The notes beneath the pieces were generated by a model, which did not search any database, was not told the DNA's origin, and worked only from the letters and a program-made list of their open reading frames with translations. From Erythrophleum ivorense (taxonomy: Eukaryota > Streptophyta > Magnoliopsida > Fabales > Fabaceae), in the NCBI GenBank assembly GCA_026724425.1, contig JAIUCV010000346.1, forward strand, positions 310,001 to 374,000: DNA of 64,000 nucleotides, read 5' to 3'. Position 1 is the stretch's first letter, and each line of letters begins with the position of its first letter. This document shows, one piece after another, positions 23,025 through 34,779 of the stretch. The translations under genes were made by a program, and so were the position numbers.

Positions 23025-23835
23025 AGGAATGTTTTATTAACATCTTCCGGTTATTTATGATTGATTTTATTTAATATTATTGTTACTTCTAAAGCAAATA
23101 TTGTCGGTGTCACAAAAGATTGTACTTTGTTCAGTGAATGAAGACCACGACTGGTTAATTGAGCGACTAATTATATCCCATTATAAGTACTAATTAAATA
23201 ATCTTTATTTCCCACACTAATACACACCAACAATTATAAAGGGGAATCACTAAGTGTGATTTATTATATGGGGAAGAATAAGTTCCGTAGTTTACAAAAT
23301 GTAATAGTTTTGATCATTAGTGGCGCTACAATGTACCAACAATAATTTAAGAAATATTACAGAAAAAATAAACTAGTTAACAAAAAAATTGAATGGTTTT
23401 ATCATTTTATTATAAAAAATGTTTAGGAAATTTTCAGATTTTAACATTTATTTACGATTTGGTTATTTTTTGAAACTCATCTTGGAATCACCAACTTTTA
23501 TCGGGTTGATCAGTTTAAATAGTGTGACTGAGATTGTAATCTTTGTTGAATATCAATTCAAATTAGATTTGATCATTGGGTGGGCATGTTTCAAGTTTTA
23601 TTTCTCATAAAAATTTATTACATTTTAGACTAAATTATTCTTCTCTCTTAACAAGATGTCTAAATAATATAGTTTTTTTGTATATTATAAAAATATATAC
23701 AAACTTTTCTTAAAGTTAAAAAAATAAAAATAAAAATACTCTCAAAGAGAGTATTAATTATTTTTATTAAAAATATAATATTTAAAAATATTTTTAAATT
23801 TTTATTTTGACATTATTTATTTTGTATGAAAAATC

Positions 23836-23857
23836 ATATATATATATATATATATAT
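23836..23857. repeat. (AT)n microsatellite
   Basis: An uninterrupted run of about 11 AT units. Confidence 0.9.
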
Positions 23858-24118
23858 TTAATACTTATTATTTTATGTAGGTAATAAATATAAAAATATT
23901 TTAATCAAAATAAATATAATTATAACTTATTTTTTGTTTTTAGAGAGGTCAATTTGTAGTACATCTTTTGATTTTAAAAAAAGAACATAATTTAAAAAAA
24001 AAAAAGAGTGATGCGTAATTTGCATATTTCTTATGAGAAGAAAAAGTAATTTACTATTGATTTTATGTTTGATATCTTTAAATATTTGTATCATAAATAC
24101 AATCTGTCACCCAAAGAA

Positions 24119-24175
24119 TTAACTCACTGGATAAGAGAACAAAGTATCCCACCTTATTAATTTAGGTTTGATTCA
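24119..24175 (+). mobile_element. Possible tRNA-derived SINE fragment (Pol III boxes)
   Basis: TTAACTCACTGGATAAGAG (from 24119) resembles a tRNA/SINE A box, and GGTTTGATTCA (24165-24175) resembles a B box, about 45 nt apart, which is normal spacing. The segment does not fold as a full tRNA, and I could not find a clear 3' tail or target duplication. Confidence 0.3.
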
Positions 24176-24506
24176 TGTAAAGAGCAATAAAATTGTAATT
24201 GAATCAATATGATGTAATAGAGTATTTCTTTAAAATCATTAAAAGAAAAAATTAAACTCAAATAAAATTTAAAAATGTCTCAACCGCAACAACAAACAAG
24301 ACATACAGTCCGTCACATACCGATATTTTGATCAAACAGTTGAACCAATGGGGTTAGTACAAGTTTTAATTAGAACATAAATATCAATTTTAGCCTTCAA
24401 ACATAATTGAGTTGGTCGCCCCTCCGTCCCCTGTTTGCCCCTTTTTGTAGTTTGTACGCGAAAGCTCTATAGTAACAGACAAAATCAATCTCGTCACTAA
24501 AACTCA

Positions 24507-24671
24507 ATGCTTCAGTTGACTAAGAAAGCGACGGAAGAGGAATTGATGATCAAAGACCAAGTCGTGGAGAACGCGGAGATCGTGTTGTATCCAACTTTTT
24601 TGAAGATTTTGTGTGGACTTTTATTTCTTGTGGAGGCTGTGTGGTTTGTTTATTTGTTTCAAAAAAGTTGA
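24507..24671 (+). CDS. 54-codon open frame with one membrane segment, unknown
   Basis: I do not recognise it. From the ATG at 24507 it encodes an acidic, helical-looking N-terminus (LTKKATEEELMIKDQVVENA) and then one hydrophobic segment (about residues 31-51, containing LKILCGLLFLVEAVWFVYLF), ending FQKS. This would be a single-pass, tail-anchored-like protein. The first 90 bp are richer in G and C than the flanks. It may be a relic exon of a larger gene rather than an intact small gene. No TATA box or neighbouring exons were identified. Confidence 0.2.
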   Translation: MLQLTKKATEEELMIKDQVVENAEIVLYPTFLKILCGLLFLVEAVWFVYLFQKS

Positions 24672-26519
24672 TAACAATTAATTCTTCTGATAACGAAGTC
24701 TCCATTCAATTATTTTATTCAATGACTTTGTTGAACCTTGCCATGATCCAGCTGTTCTCAAACTCAACCTCTTTCATTAACAATACTATACCATTATATA
24801 TCCTCCATTTTTTTTTCAATCTTTCACGTCATTAGCTTCTTTATTCTTTTAATAAAAATCAAACAACTTAGCTTAAAAATGAAATAGTCATACTAGATGA
24901 TTATTAAAAAGAAGAAATTTTAAATTTTATTTGACTAAACTAAAATTAATTACAAAATTAATACATGAATTTTTTAAATGTAACAATATTTCCAAACTAG
25001 AATTTTGATGTAAATCTCACTTAGAATTAAGTACAAGAAGCTGCTTCTTTACTTCATTATGAAATGACATTCCGTTAGAATGAAAATATAAATGTATAAC
25101 AGACTACGTATACATCATGACATTCAGTTAATTTTAAATAAATATATATACACTTTTAAATAAATATATACCTGTTTTTGGGTGGAGAACGATAGTGGCT
25201 TAGACAAAAGAGTTTGCATTAAAGGTTCTTGAGAGACATATATAATGACAAGACAAAATAAAAACTATAATTCTTAAGATTAATAGAGTGTCTTGATCGA
25301 ATTGCTCGTGTGTTGTTGTAATAACTAGGATGCCACATTACAACATGTATTTTATTACGTTTTAAAATTTAGGTATTAATTTTATTGTTAAACTTAAATA
25401 GAAGGGGTAAAATAAAATTTCTCATGAAAATAAAGATAATGACACTAAATTTTTGTGTGGCAAAAATAATCCAAGTAATGATTGCCTAGTGAGTTATTCC
25501 CCATAAAGATTCGGACATTGGCTTGAATAATGGGCAATTGAGAGTGCTTTCTTTATAATTATCCACCAAAATTTCTTAAACCTTTGCAAACATGGGTTCA
25601 CGCTGATGGCTGCAGTGGACTCTGTCATCTCCACTTCTCAAAGATTTTTATTTTTTTATTCTTTTTTATTTTACTGTTTAATTTTGGTGTGAAAAACTTC
25701 CGCGTAAAGCTACGTGAACAAAAACAGGTAAAGTTAGATAATGTTATTTGCAAAATAGTGATTGATCTTAAAAGTATATAATAATTTGTACTGACTTTCA
25801 AGTGTTATTCTAATCAGGACCTTTTTGGTTGCAAATTCTAATCTGCTTGCATCATTATCTTTCTAACCAGTTATTATTCTCCCCTTATAAATTAATCTGA
25901 AAAAACGTTTAATTATTTGAAAATTTTATTCTTATACCCATCTAGATCTTTACTCCCAATTATACTTTTGCTTTCAGTCAATTAATTTAACCATTACAAA
26001 CGTTTATCACCCACCGTTTAAATTGGACGTTATCTTTAATTAAATTGAGACACTATATGCACATCACATTATTATAATACATTTATTACTTTGATTTTTA
26101 TCTTTAAGCACAATTTTTTTCCTTATCAATTTTGAAGGTAATTCTATGAGATTTGCACTATAGGAATAATATAGTACATCATCATATAGTTCTAAAATAT
26201 ATATTTAATAAATAAGAAATAAATAAATTTAATAAAGAAATTAACGAACAGAATCCTCAGTCAAATATTGCGTAATGTTATGTTGGTGGTGATTCTCTCC
26301 TTTAATTCTGTAATTTTTAATTAAAAAATGATAATAAATCTTATCTTTCCAAGACATGGTATGGATTTTCTTTAAAACAATTATGACATTAGATGGAAAA
26401 GGAAAGATAACTTATGGAACCAAAAACAAGAAGAAATTTCTTTTAATTTTGTCGGTAGTAAATGGTAAATGCCCTTGCTTATATAAATAAAGGCATTGTT
26501 TAATTAATATACACAACAT

Positions 26520-27288
26520 AAATTTTAGATTAGATTAGTATTTTGGTCATTTAACTTTATTTAATATTTTTAATTAATTCCTTAACTGTGAAGTGTTTTA
26601 AGATAATTCTCTAATTTTATTTAACATTTCAAATCAGTCATTTAAATTTAAAGTGTTTCAAAATAATCTTTTAAAAAGTTAATTTATTATAAAAAAACCC
26701 TTAGTTTAATCATTTGAATAAAAAAATAATTTTTTTATAAAATTTCAAAAACTAAAAAACTGCTTAAAAAGTTCACTAAAATAAAACACCTTAAGAAATA
26801 ATATTTATTTTAATATAAAAATCTATCGTTAATACCATTTTTATAAATATTTCATATTAAAATCAGTATTATTTTAAAAGTATTCTGCTTTAGTGAATTT
26901 TTTAAGTATTCTTTTATTTTTAAAATTTTATAATAAATATTTTTTATTCAAATAATTAAACTAAAAAAAGTACTTTTGCATGACTTTTTTTAATAATTTT
27001 ATTTATAAAAAGAATTTTTATATATTTTCAAATTACTTATTTTAAATATTTCATATTAAAATAAATATTTCAAATTAAAAGATCCTTTGTTTCAAATTGG
27101 TCCCTTAATTTTTAAAATTAAAAAACTAATTTAAAACATAAAATAAAATAAAATATTACAAATTAAAGGACTAATTTAATATATTAAATAAAGCTAAAGG
27201 ACCATTTTAAAACACTTCAAATTTAAAGGATTAATTTAAAACATTAAATAAAATTAAAGAACTAAAATACTAATTTAACCTAAATTTT
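26520..27288. mobile_element. Foldback (long inverted repeat) element, about 770 bp
   Basis: The two halves are imperfect inverted copies. The left arm starts AATTTTAGATTAGATTAGTA and the right arm, read on the minus strand, starts AAAATTTAGGTTAAATTAGT. Pairing continues through blocks such as TTTGGTCATTTAACTTTATT against TTTAGTTCTTTAATTTTATT. The extent fits a non-autonomous foldback or MITE-like DNA element. No transposase is present, and I could not fix a target duplication. Confidence 0.7.
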
Positions 27289-27914
27289 AAAATGGAAAGA
27301 TCGTGTATTTGTACACCCATGGATGCATACTCACGGCCCATGACAATTTTTATACTGGATTTTTTAAATCTAATTAAATATTACTACATGTTTTACTATC
27401 TATCACTATCTAATCATAAAAATTTATCATTTTACCCTTTTAATTAATTAAACGTTCAAAAACCCTTCAAATATGATTTATATTTTCTAAACTTTATTTA
27501 TTGCATTAGACTCTCATTCATTTACTTAATTATGAGAGCATTTGTAAATCCTACACCTCCCTCCAAATCACGCACATTAACAGGATACGCTCTTTTCAAA
27601 ATTTGTATATATTGAAACAATGGCAAAATAAAATAAAATAAGAGATGAATTAATCATTACTAAACTGGTACAATTAAGGAACTGAACTTTTTTAACTACC
27701 ATAGAACTTCTCAAATCCTCAATAAAAAATAAAATAAATTAGATAAACTTCTTATAATTTTTTTTGGAAATTACAAAAATTTCTTTTTTTATTTTCAAAA
27801 TATTCACTTTATAATAATTTTAAATTTTTTAACTAAAATATTTTCGTTAACCTAAATATACAAAAGATAATAATTATATGTAGTTTATCATATTTTTACT
27901 ATCAAGTCTTTTGC

Positions 27915-27916
<2 letters not shown>

Positions 27917-27950
<34 letters not shown>
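27917..27950. repeat. (TG)17 microsatellite
   Basis: 34 bp of uninterrupted TG, followed by an imperfect TTTG tail. Confidence 0.95.
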
Positions 27951-27954
<4 letters not shown>

Positions 27955-30233
27955 TGTTTGAAATTATTTAAGTAGAATGTGCGATGCTTAGATAATATTC
28001 GCGTGAGGTGTTCTACCAGGTGTTCCACCCTTCAATGTTTGGTCTGAAATAATAATAATAATAACATGATATATGTATAGTTATTCCAGATAAGTGTATA
28101 TTTTTTTAATTAAATAATACATTTGTCATGTTTTAATTAAATAATCTAATATCAAAGGTATAAAAAGCTGCACTTAAGCCTAATTCATATACAAATATGT
28201 ATTTTATCCAAGTATGTAAAATAAAAATAAAATAAAAAATTTTATTTTTAAATATACACAAATAAAAATAAAAGAAGTAATTTTTTTAAAGGTTAATAAA
28301 GAGTATTTTAGTCAAAAATTTAAAATTAAATTAAAGTGTAGTATATTTTTTATTTCAAAAATTTTTTTAGATATTTTAAAAACAAAAGAAAGGTTGATAT
28401 AATTTTAACAAAATTAAAAAAGAATCCATCTAATTTACTCTAAAAATAACATGAATATAAAAATTTGGCCAATGCTGTACGGAGTTCCATATGCAATGCC
28501 AAGCCGTAATTAACAAACTGCTGCCACATCATCGACGATGACCTAAAAATATAATAATTCATAAAATATTGAAGTGAATCTAAATATGATCTCAGAATTA
28601 AACTAAGCTCATCTACTGTACGCAAATCTTTTTAGAATTTGGTTGAAATCATATAAATTTAGTTTTATTTTCAAATTATATATACTTTTTTTAAAATAAA
28701 AATTACCTTACATTTAAGTTTAATTTCAAAATTTTTTGAAATAAAATATTATTTATTAACTTAAATATATATTTTTTTAAATTAAAAAAAATTAAATAGA
28801 GAATAGTTTAGTAAAAAATAATTTTGAATTAGACTAAAATAAATAGTAACTTTCTATTTCAAAAATTTGTGTATATTTAAAAATAAAAAATTATATAATT
28901 TTAATAAAACTTAGAAGATACTTCTAATTTACTCTAAAAGAATTCATGTACATCATATATTGTCATTTGTTGTAGTCCATTTGATTTAGTGTGTATGTTT
29001 CATTTTCTTTGTCTAGTTTCCTCTAAATTCAAAGCCCTTATGGTTGACACCACTAACATAGAGACTGATAAACAATCATATTTTTATCTCCAAATAGACT
29101 TCATTTGTACCAAAAAAACTCCACAAAAATTATTGAACTTGACTTTTACACTCACCTTATTCCTAAACGTGAATAACATAATTTTTATCAGATAAAAAAT
29201 ATTAATTGAAACATACACATTTTGAACACTATCTTATTGCAATAAAAAAGAAAAAAGAAAAACAGCTACTCTTCCAAATTTGCAACCCCAACAGATTTTG
29301 TAACATGTGAGAACCATCTTAAAAATAGGTTTAGATCAAAGTGTCACAATTAAATTTTATTTGTAATGAATTTTTCAAATATATATATACACTAAAAATA
29401 ACCAGAGAAAAAGTTATTTGATTTTCCATAACATTAAAAAAAATCCCTTAAACTTTGAGACACTTGTAATTAGCCCCATGAACTTGTAAAACTAAAAGAT
29501 AGGTCCCTCAATTTAAAAAAAAATATATCATTATGTTTATTTTCTTCTAAATGATGTTAATTCAAACATCACATTAGACTTCTTTATAAATCACATGACA
29601 AACTCCTATTTATCTCCAATATTGACATGTTCACAAAAAAATTATATAAAAAAGGAAATTACCCATAATTTCGCATCTAATCTCCATGCATGTAAAATAG
29701 ATAGAAAAATATTTTTTAAATGTGAAAGTTGGATAATTTGTTTTTTGATAATTCAAAATGTTATTTGTAATTAACCCAAAGAAGAGGACTTTTTATATTT
29801 TTTCCAACATTTTATAATCTTTCTTTCTCTCTTTCTTTTTTCAATCTCCCCATATTGTCGCTTTTACATCAAATTATTTCTCCCTTACTCCGTTGGATTA
29901 GATTTAATGATTTATACTGCACGTACCCGTCTGTTATATTATCTTTTCTTGTTGGGGCATTCTGCGGAACTATAAGCCGGAAACTACAAATGAGTCCCCA
30001 CGTAAGATAAAATCTTAAAATGTTAAATCTAACCCAACCGAGTAACTAGTTTAATATTAAAAATGATAATTTATAGATTAAGACGCTGTCAAAAAATTGA
30101 TTGAGCGATCTAATGTACAAGACAAGGAAGACATCTTTTAGTTGCAAACTGATTAATTCACTCTTAATTAAATTTTAAATATAAAAATAAATAAATTAAT
30201 ATGATGAAGATATAATTACTATTAATTTCAAGA

Positions 30234-30251
30234 GCTATATATATATATATA
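30234..30251. repeat. (TA)n microsatellite
   Basis: About nine TA units. Confidence 0.85.
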
Positions 30252-31716
30252 TAAACATAAGGAATATATAGTTAAAATGGTCATTTAATTAACTAATTTT
30301 TTTAAAAAAATCATATATCATAAAGTCAAAAATCATTGTCAGTTATTTGTGAGATTCAGCCCTAATTCCATGTGGAAAAAGGCCATCCATTTTCAATGTT
30401 TGATACAGATTAAAATTATGAAAACTGCTATAAATGTAATATTAGAATGTGCAAAGTGAATATTGAGAAAACAGTATATATCAGATATTGGTCCTACATG
30501 ACTTGGGTAATTGATCAGTGTGGGAGTGTTGGGAATGATTCTTCTTTTGCACTTGAAGGTCAACCCACGAACCCACAGGGAAATTAAAGAGCAAAAAGGA
30601 TGACACAGTTGCTTCATTAATTTGGAACCAGAAGTGCAGAAGTTATGGATGTTAGTGGAAATTTAGGACTCTGATTGAGTCAATATTAGTACAGAGGCTA
30701 ATTAATCTTTGGGACAAGACATAAAAGGTAGTGCTACAACCCTTTGTGGGGTTCTTTCTTTTTGTGTTAAGTTGAGGTGGGTAGGTGACCATTGTTTCTA
30801 CCTTAAAATGGTTTCTAACTATGTCGAAATATGGATCCCATTTTTGCATTCAGTGGTTTAGAGGGGAAAAAAAAAATTTGAAAACTGATTTTTACATATT
30901 CATAAGTAATTATCAAATAATTCTTTATAGAGTAACTTACTTTTCTCTCTCTCTAAAAGATACTTAAATTACATAGCTCTCCCTTTATTATGAAAATATA
31001 CATAAATTCTCCTAAGGCTAAAATATGACCAAAATGCTCTTAAAAGTAATATTATTTTTATTTAAAACATCACTCATTAAAAATATAATTTTAAACTTTT
31101 TATTTTAATGTTATTTATTTTGTGTTAAAAATTATATATTTAATTCATTTCATATTTAAAATAATTGACTATTTTTATATTGGTCAAATATATATTTCAT
31201 ACATTTTATATTATATATAATATAATAAGGATATTTTAGTTAAAATGAATGTAAATATAATTTATCTTTTACTGCAAGGAAGGAAAGGAAAGGAGGGGAA
31301 ATGTATATTTTTAAAATAAATGAGAGCGCCATAATTTAAATATTTTTCAAGAAAAGAAAGTATAATGTATTTTACTTCATAAATATTTGAACCGTAGATT
31401 TTTTTTTCATTCATAAATATTACTTAGTTGCATGTTAATTTGAAATTCACAAAATGCACTTTACAAAACCAAATCCAAGTATTGAGGCACAAACATGAAA
31501 ACCCATAGTAAAAAGAAAAGGAAAAAGTGCAATATATAGTAACAATAACTTTTTCAACCACCAGGCAATCGAATTTCAAAAGGCATATTATATCTAACAG
31601 CTGAATGTCGGTAAGGACTTTAGAAAGGGCCGTTTAATCATGATCTAATGTTTGCTTTATAGCACTGAAATACAGGAACAACCACAGGACTGGGACATGG
31701 TTTACCTGGGTATATT

Positions 31717-31734
31717 GATGATGATGATGATGAT
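31717..31734. repeat. (GAT)6 microsatellite
   Basis: Six GAT units in a short pure run. Confidence 0.85.
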
Positions 31735-31933
31735 TGCTAAATTTTTTATTTTGTTTTCGTTTTCATACACTCATCATAGAGGCTTCCTCGACGATTTCCT
31801 TTGTCCATAAGAGCGCAAGAATTCAGGTTGTTATCTTAGAAGAAATTTAAGAGTTTTGGCCTCATATGGATGGACCTATTAGAATCCTATTAGAGGTTTT
31901 ACTTTACTAAGCACTTATGAATTAACAAGTACA

Positions 31934-33230
31934 TGCTGGAATTATTTTTATTATGATATGGATTGTTAATGGATTTAGAAGAACAATCTTGGAGGCTTTA
32001 ATACATGTGAAAACTCACTGTTCTCGAGGCAAGATTTGCCTCCTAAATAATGTTGCAGAGTATTGGCAAATATGTTTATAGGATTAATCTAAAGTATCAT
32101 AGAGATATCACACTTAACAAAAAACCTAATTCTCACATTCTAGAGTAAACAAAGGTTGAGAAAGTTTGAGAGTAAGAGAGAATAATTCAGTTGTCTTGTC
32201 AAAATTAAAACTTTTGTATGTATAGATCCATAAATCAATTATCATGTCTTTTCACTCATTGTACTTTAATTCAATGAGTTAATTCAGAATAACTGAACTT
32301 TCTTATAGTCACTTGACTATTTAAAATGAAACATGATTATCCAACAAAGAAAATACCTAACTAATTACAACTTTTCAAGTTTTTGACTCTTCATATCAAC
32401 TAGTTGATTGTTCTCAAAGGACCAGTCGACTATTGTGTCAACGGTCACTTTATAATGATTTTTTGAAAGCATGCTATTCGACAGGTTTGGTCATTAGTTG
32501 ACTATTCTTAATAAACTAGTTGACTGATATTAGTCAACTATTACATTATTTTGTTAAACTTTATCTCTCTCACTTAGACTAGTTGACTGCTATCGTAATT
32601 AGTTGACTAGTTTATCATGCCAGTCAATTGATACTTATAGGGACAGAATTTGTTCCATTCTGTAATGGAATAGTAGGCTGATTCATGTTTGCTAATCATT
32701 TTATCTCCCTTTGACATTATTTATCACTAGCCTAGGAAGATGAATCTGAGGTGGTAGATAACCCTAAATCAGTTTTCTCTTGATTTCTTCTTTTCTCATG
32801 GTTGAAACTTGCTAAAATCCATTAAATCTTGGATGAAATCTCATTGTTTGGGTGTGTTCTTGGTATGGGTATGATATTTGTTGATATATACTATCATTAG
32901 TCTTATCAAATGCTTGGAAGTTTTGTCATTTGGAGTTAAATTGAAGGTTTTTGCACAAAAACTAGACTTTGCTATTCATTCATACTATGACCAACCTTAT
33001 AGTTAGTTTGGCTTGAAATCAAGGGCTTTCCTCTTAGGTCCTATATGGCTAACATATGTGCATTTAGAAAACTGAAATCTTATACTCCTAATTTGACATT
33101 CTTATATTGGGAAATTGATAGTGAGATTGTTGTCAGAGTATGATTGTGTACCCTTGAACACTTTGTAATCTTTATGAGCCTTTGGCATCTTCTGATTGTG
33201 TATTTTGGGTTTGGTTGTAGAGATGTCTTA
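31934..33230. mobile_element. Repeat-derived flank upstream of copia-1 gag
   Basis: It begins TGCTGGAATTATTTTTATTA, which resembles TATTAGAATTATTTTAATTA at 37937 downstream of copia-1 pol, so it may include a 5' LTR start for copia-1. The rest does not match the 3' region, and no primer site was found. A cluster of GTTGACT words lies at 32421-32630. The structure is unresolved. Confidence 0.35.
32421..32630. repeat. AGTTGACT/AGTCAACT word cluster
   Basis: Spaced words include CCAGTCGACT (32422-32431), AGTTGACT (32496-32503, 32518-32525, 32581-32588, 32601-32608), AGTCAACT (32532-32539) and CAGTCAATTG (32621-32630). The same words cluster in the LARD interior (9372-9585) and, more weakly, at 45903-45932. 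Confidence 0.75.
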
Positions 33231-33649
33231 GCAAACTAAAATTAAAATAATTGTTGGTTGATGAATACAGACACATGCGCACGCATGCACACATATGCAT
33301 TGAAATGTCTTAATTGGCTTCAATTGTGATTGTTGAAGAAGGAAGTAGCATTAGCAAGGGATATGTTCTATTAGTGTAGAATTTTTTATGTAATCTATTG
33401 TTGTCTTGATATAACTAACTTAATTCCTTAATGTTTATTATACCTTTTTAGTGCAAAGACACTAGAAGTGCTCCTTGATGTAGGTTGTTTTTTATTTATA
33501 ATTGAGTTTTTCTTGATTTTCTATGATCCAAAACCCTTATATGAGATTATGATAAATAACAATTGAGTTGATGTAATTGCATTAACTGGATTTAAAAGGA
33601 AACTTTTGCTTATGAATTATGTCACACATATAATTCATATTTCTTTCTT

Positions 33650-34460
33650 TCATTCCATCTTCCATCCTTATGTAATTGTCAATTGTAAAAACTTTTAATG
33701 GAACAAATCATGATGATTAAAAGGAATCTTTGGATATGTATTTGGTCATTACATAATTGGACTTCACCCTTAAGGTTAATGCTTTAGTTGAACTCAATAG
33801 AAAAGCCCTTGTTACTAAAAAGGCTCATTATGAAAAGTGGCACAACTCCAACAACTTGATGGTCATGAAGTACACCATTGATAAGACCATTAAGTAAGGC
33901 ATTTCTAAGAAGGAAATGATTATGGGGTTCTTGAAGGAAGTTGGTGAGAAATTTAAGATACTTGACAAGACACAAAAGGGCCATTATATTGCCTTATTTG
34001 ATAACACACACTATGATGGGGTATCTAGGGTTCAAGAGGACATTATGAAACTTATAGATTGCTACAACAAGCTTAAGACTTTTGGGGTTGATTTAGGAGA
34101 TAGTTACTTAGTTTGGTGTATTCTTGAATCACTCCCTTCCTAATTTTAAGTTTTCAAGGCTTCTTATAGTACCTAATAAAGGGAATGGTCAACTACTTGC
34201 TACAATGACTCAAGGAGAAGAGTCCCTAAGGAAAGGAAACACTTTTAATCCCTTTGTCAATTATGTCTCACATAGATCAAGTAGCAGGGCAAGTGTGGGT
34301 TTCTAAAAGGGAACGAAGCCTAAATCTCCCTTTGAGGTTAGGAAGGATGTTGCCAAGAAGGGTGACAAATATGTTAGCCATATGGAACCTAAGAAGAAAG
34401 CCTTTAAAGGAAAGTGCAATTATTGCAAAAAACTTGGTAACAAAATAGTTGATTAATACA
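33650..34460 (+). pseudogene. copia-1 gag remnant
   Basis: Translated pieces show a Copia Gag of the UBN2 type: an N-terminal F-N-G-T-N motif near 33690, a long helical middle region (for example IMGFLKEVGEKFKILDKTQK at about 33920-33977 and IMKLIDCYNKLKTF at about 34045-34086), and a degenerate zinc knuckle near 34409-34455 (C-N-Y-C kept, the expected histidine and last cysteine gone). A stop at 33895-33897 and frame changes near 34140 and 34440 break it. Gag would package element RNA. This copy cannot be made as one protein. It is directly followed by pol remnants. Confidence 0.8.
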
Positions 34461-34779
34461 AACCCAAGATTAAACGTGAAAACAAAGGTAATCCTTTTGA
34501 ATTTTCCCTATTAGCTCTAGTTTACTTTAAATTCAATGTTATTAGTATCTTTCTAATTCTTAATGGTTGGATTTTGGTTCCACCATGCATGTTGCAAATT
34601 CCTTGTAGGGGAATTCAAGGACAAGAGGAAGCCAAGTGAGAGAGAAAGGACTATTTTGGGTATTGATTGTGGTGTTGTAGTAGTTGATTATATAGGAACC
34701 ATTTGTTTGATGTTACCTTTTAGACATGCATTAGAATTGAACAACATCATTTTATACCATCATTTAGAAAGAAATTGAT

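Larger units (their letters stand above)
22201..26519. other. AT-rich intergenic DNA
   Basis: No LTR structure or long coding region is visible. It holds a candidate two-exon small gene (22664-23024), an AT microsatellite (23836-23857), a SINE-like segment (24119-24175) and a 54-codon open frame (24507-24671). The rest is AT-rich DNA with homopolymer runs and no motif I recognise. Confidence 0.6.
27289..31933. other. AT-rich intergenic DNA, no gene seen
   Basis: Frames are short and without domains (for example 28440-28625 and 30393-30617 on the minus strand). Microsatellites occur at 27917-27950, 30234-30251 and 31717-31734. A somewhat GC-richer patch at 28465-28545 could be a relic exon, but nothing supports a call. 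Confidence 0.5.

Noticed and set aside
24119..24190. tRNA gene
   Set aside because: Only A- and B-box resemblance. Acceptor and anticodon stems do not form.
28440..28625. 61-codon minus-strand open frame with a GC-richer part
   Set aside because: No recognisable domain, no promoter and no splice partners.
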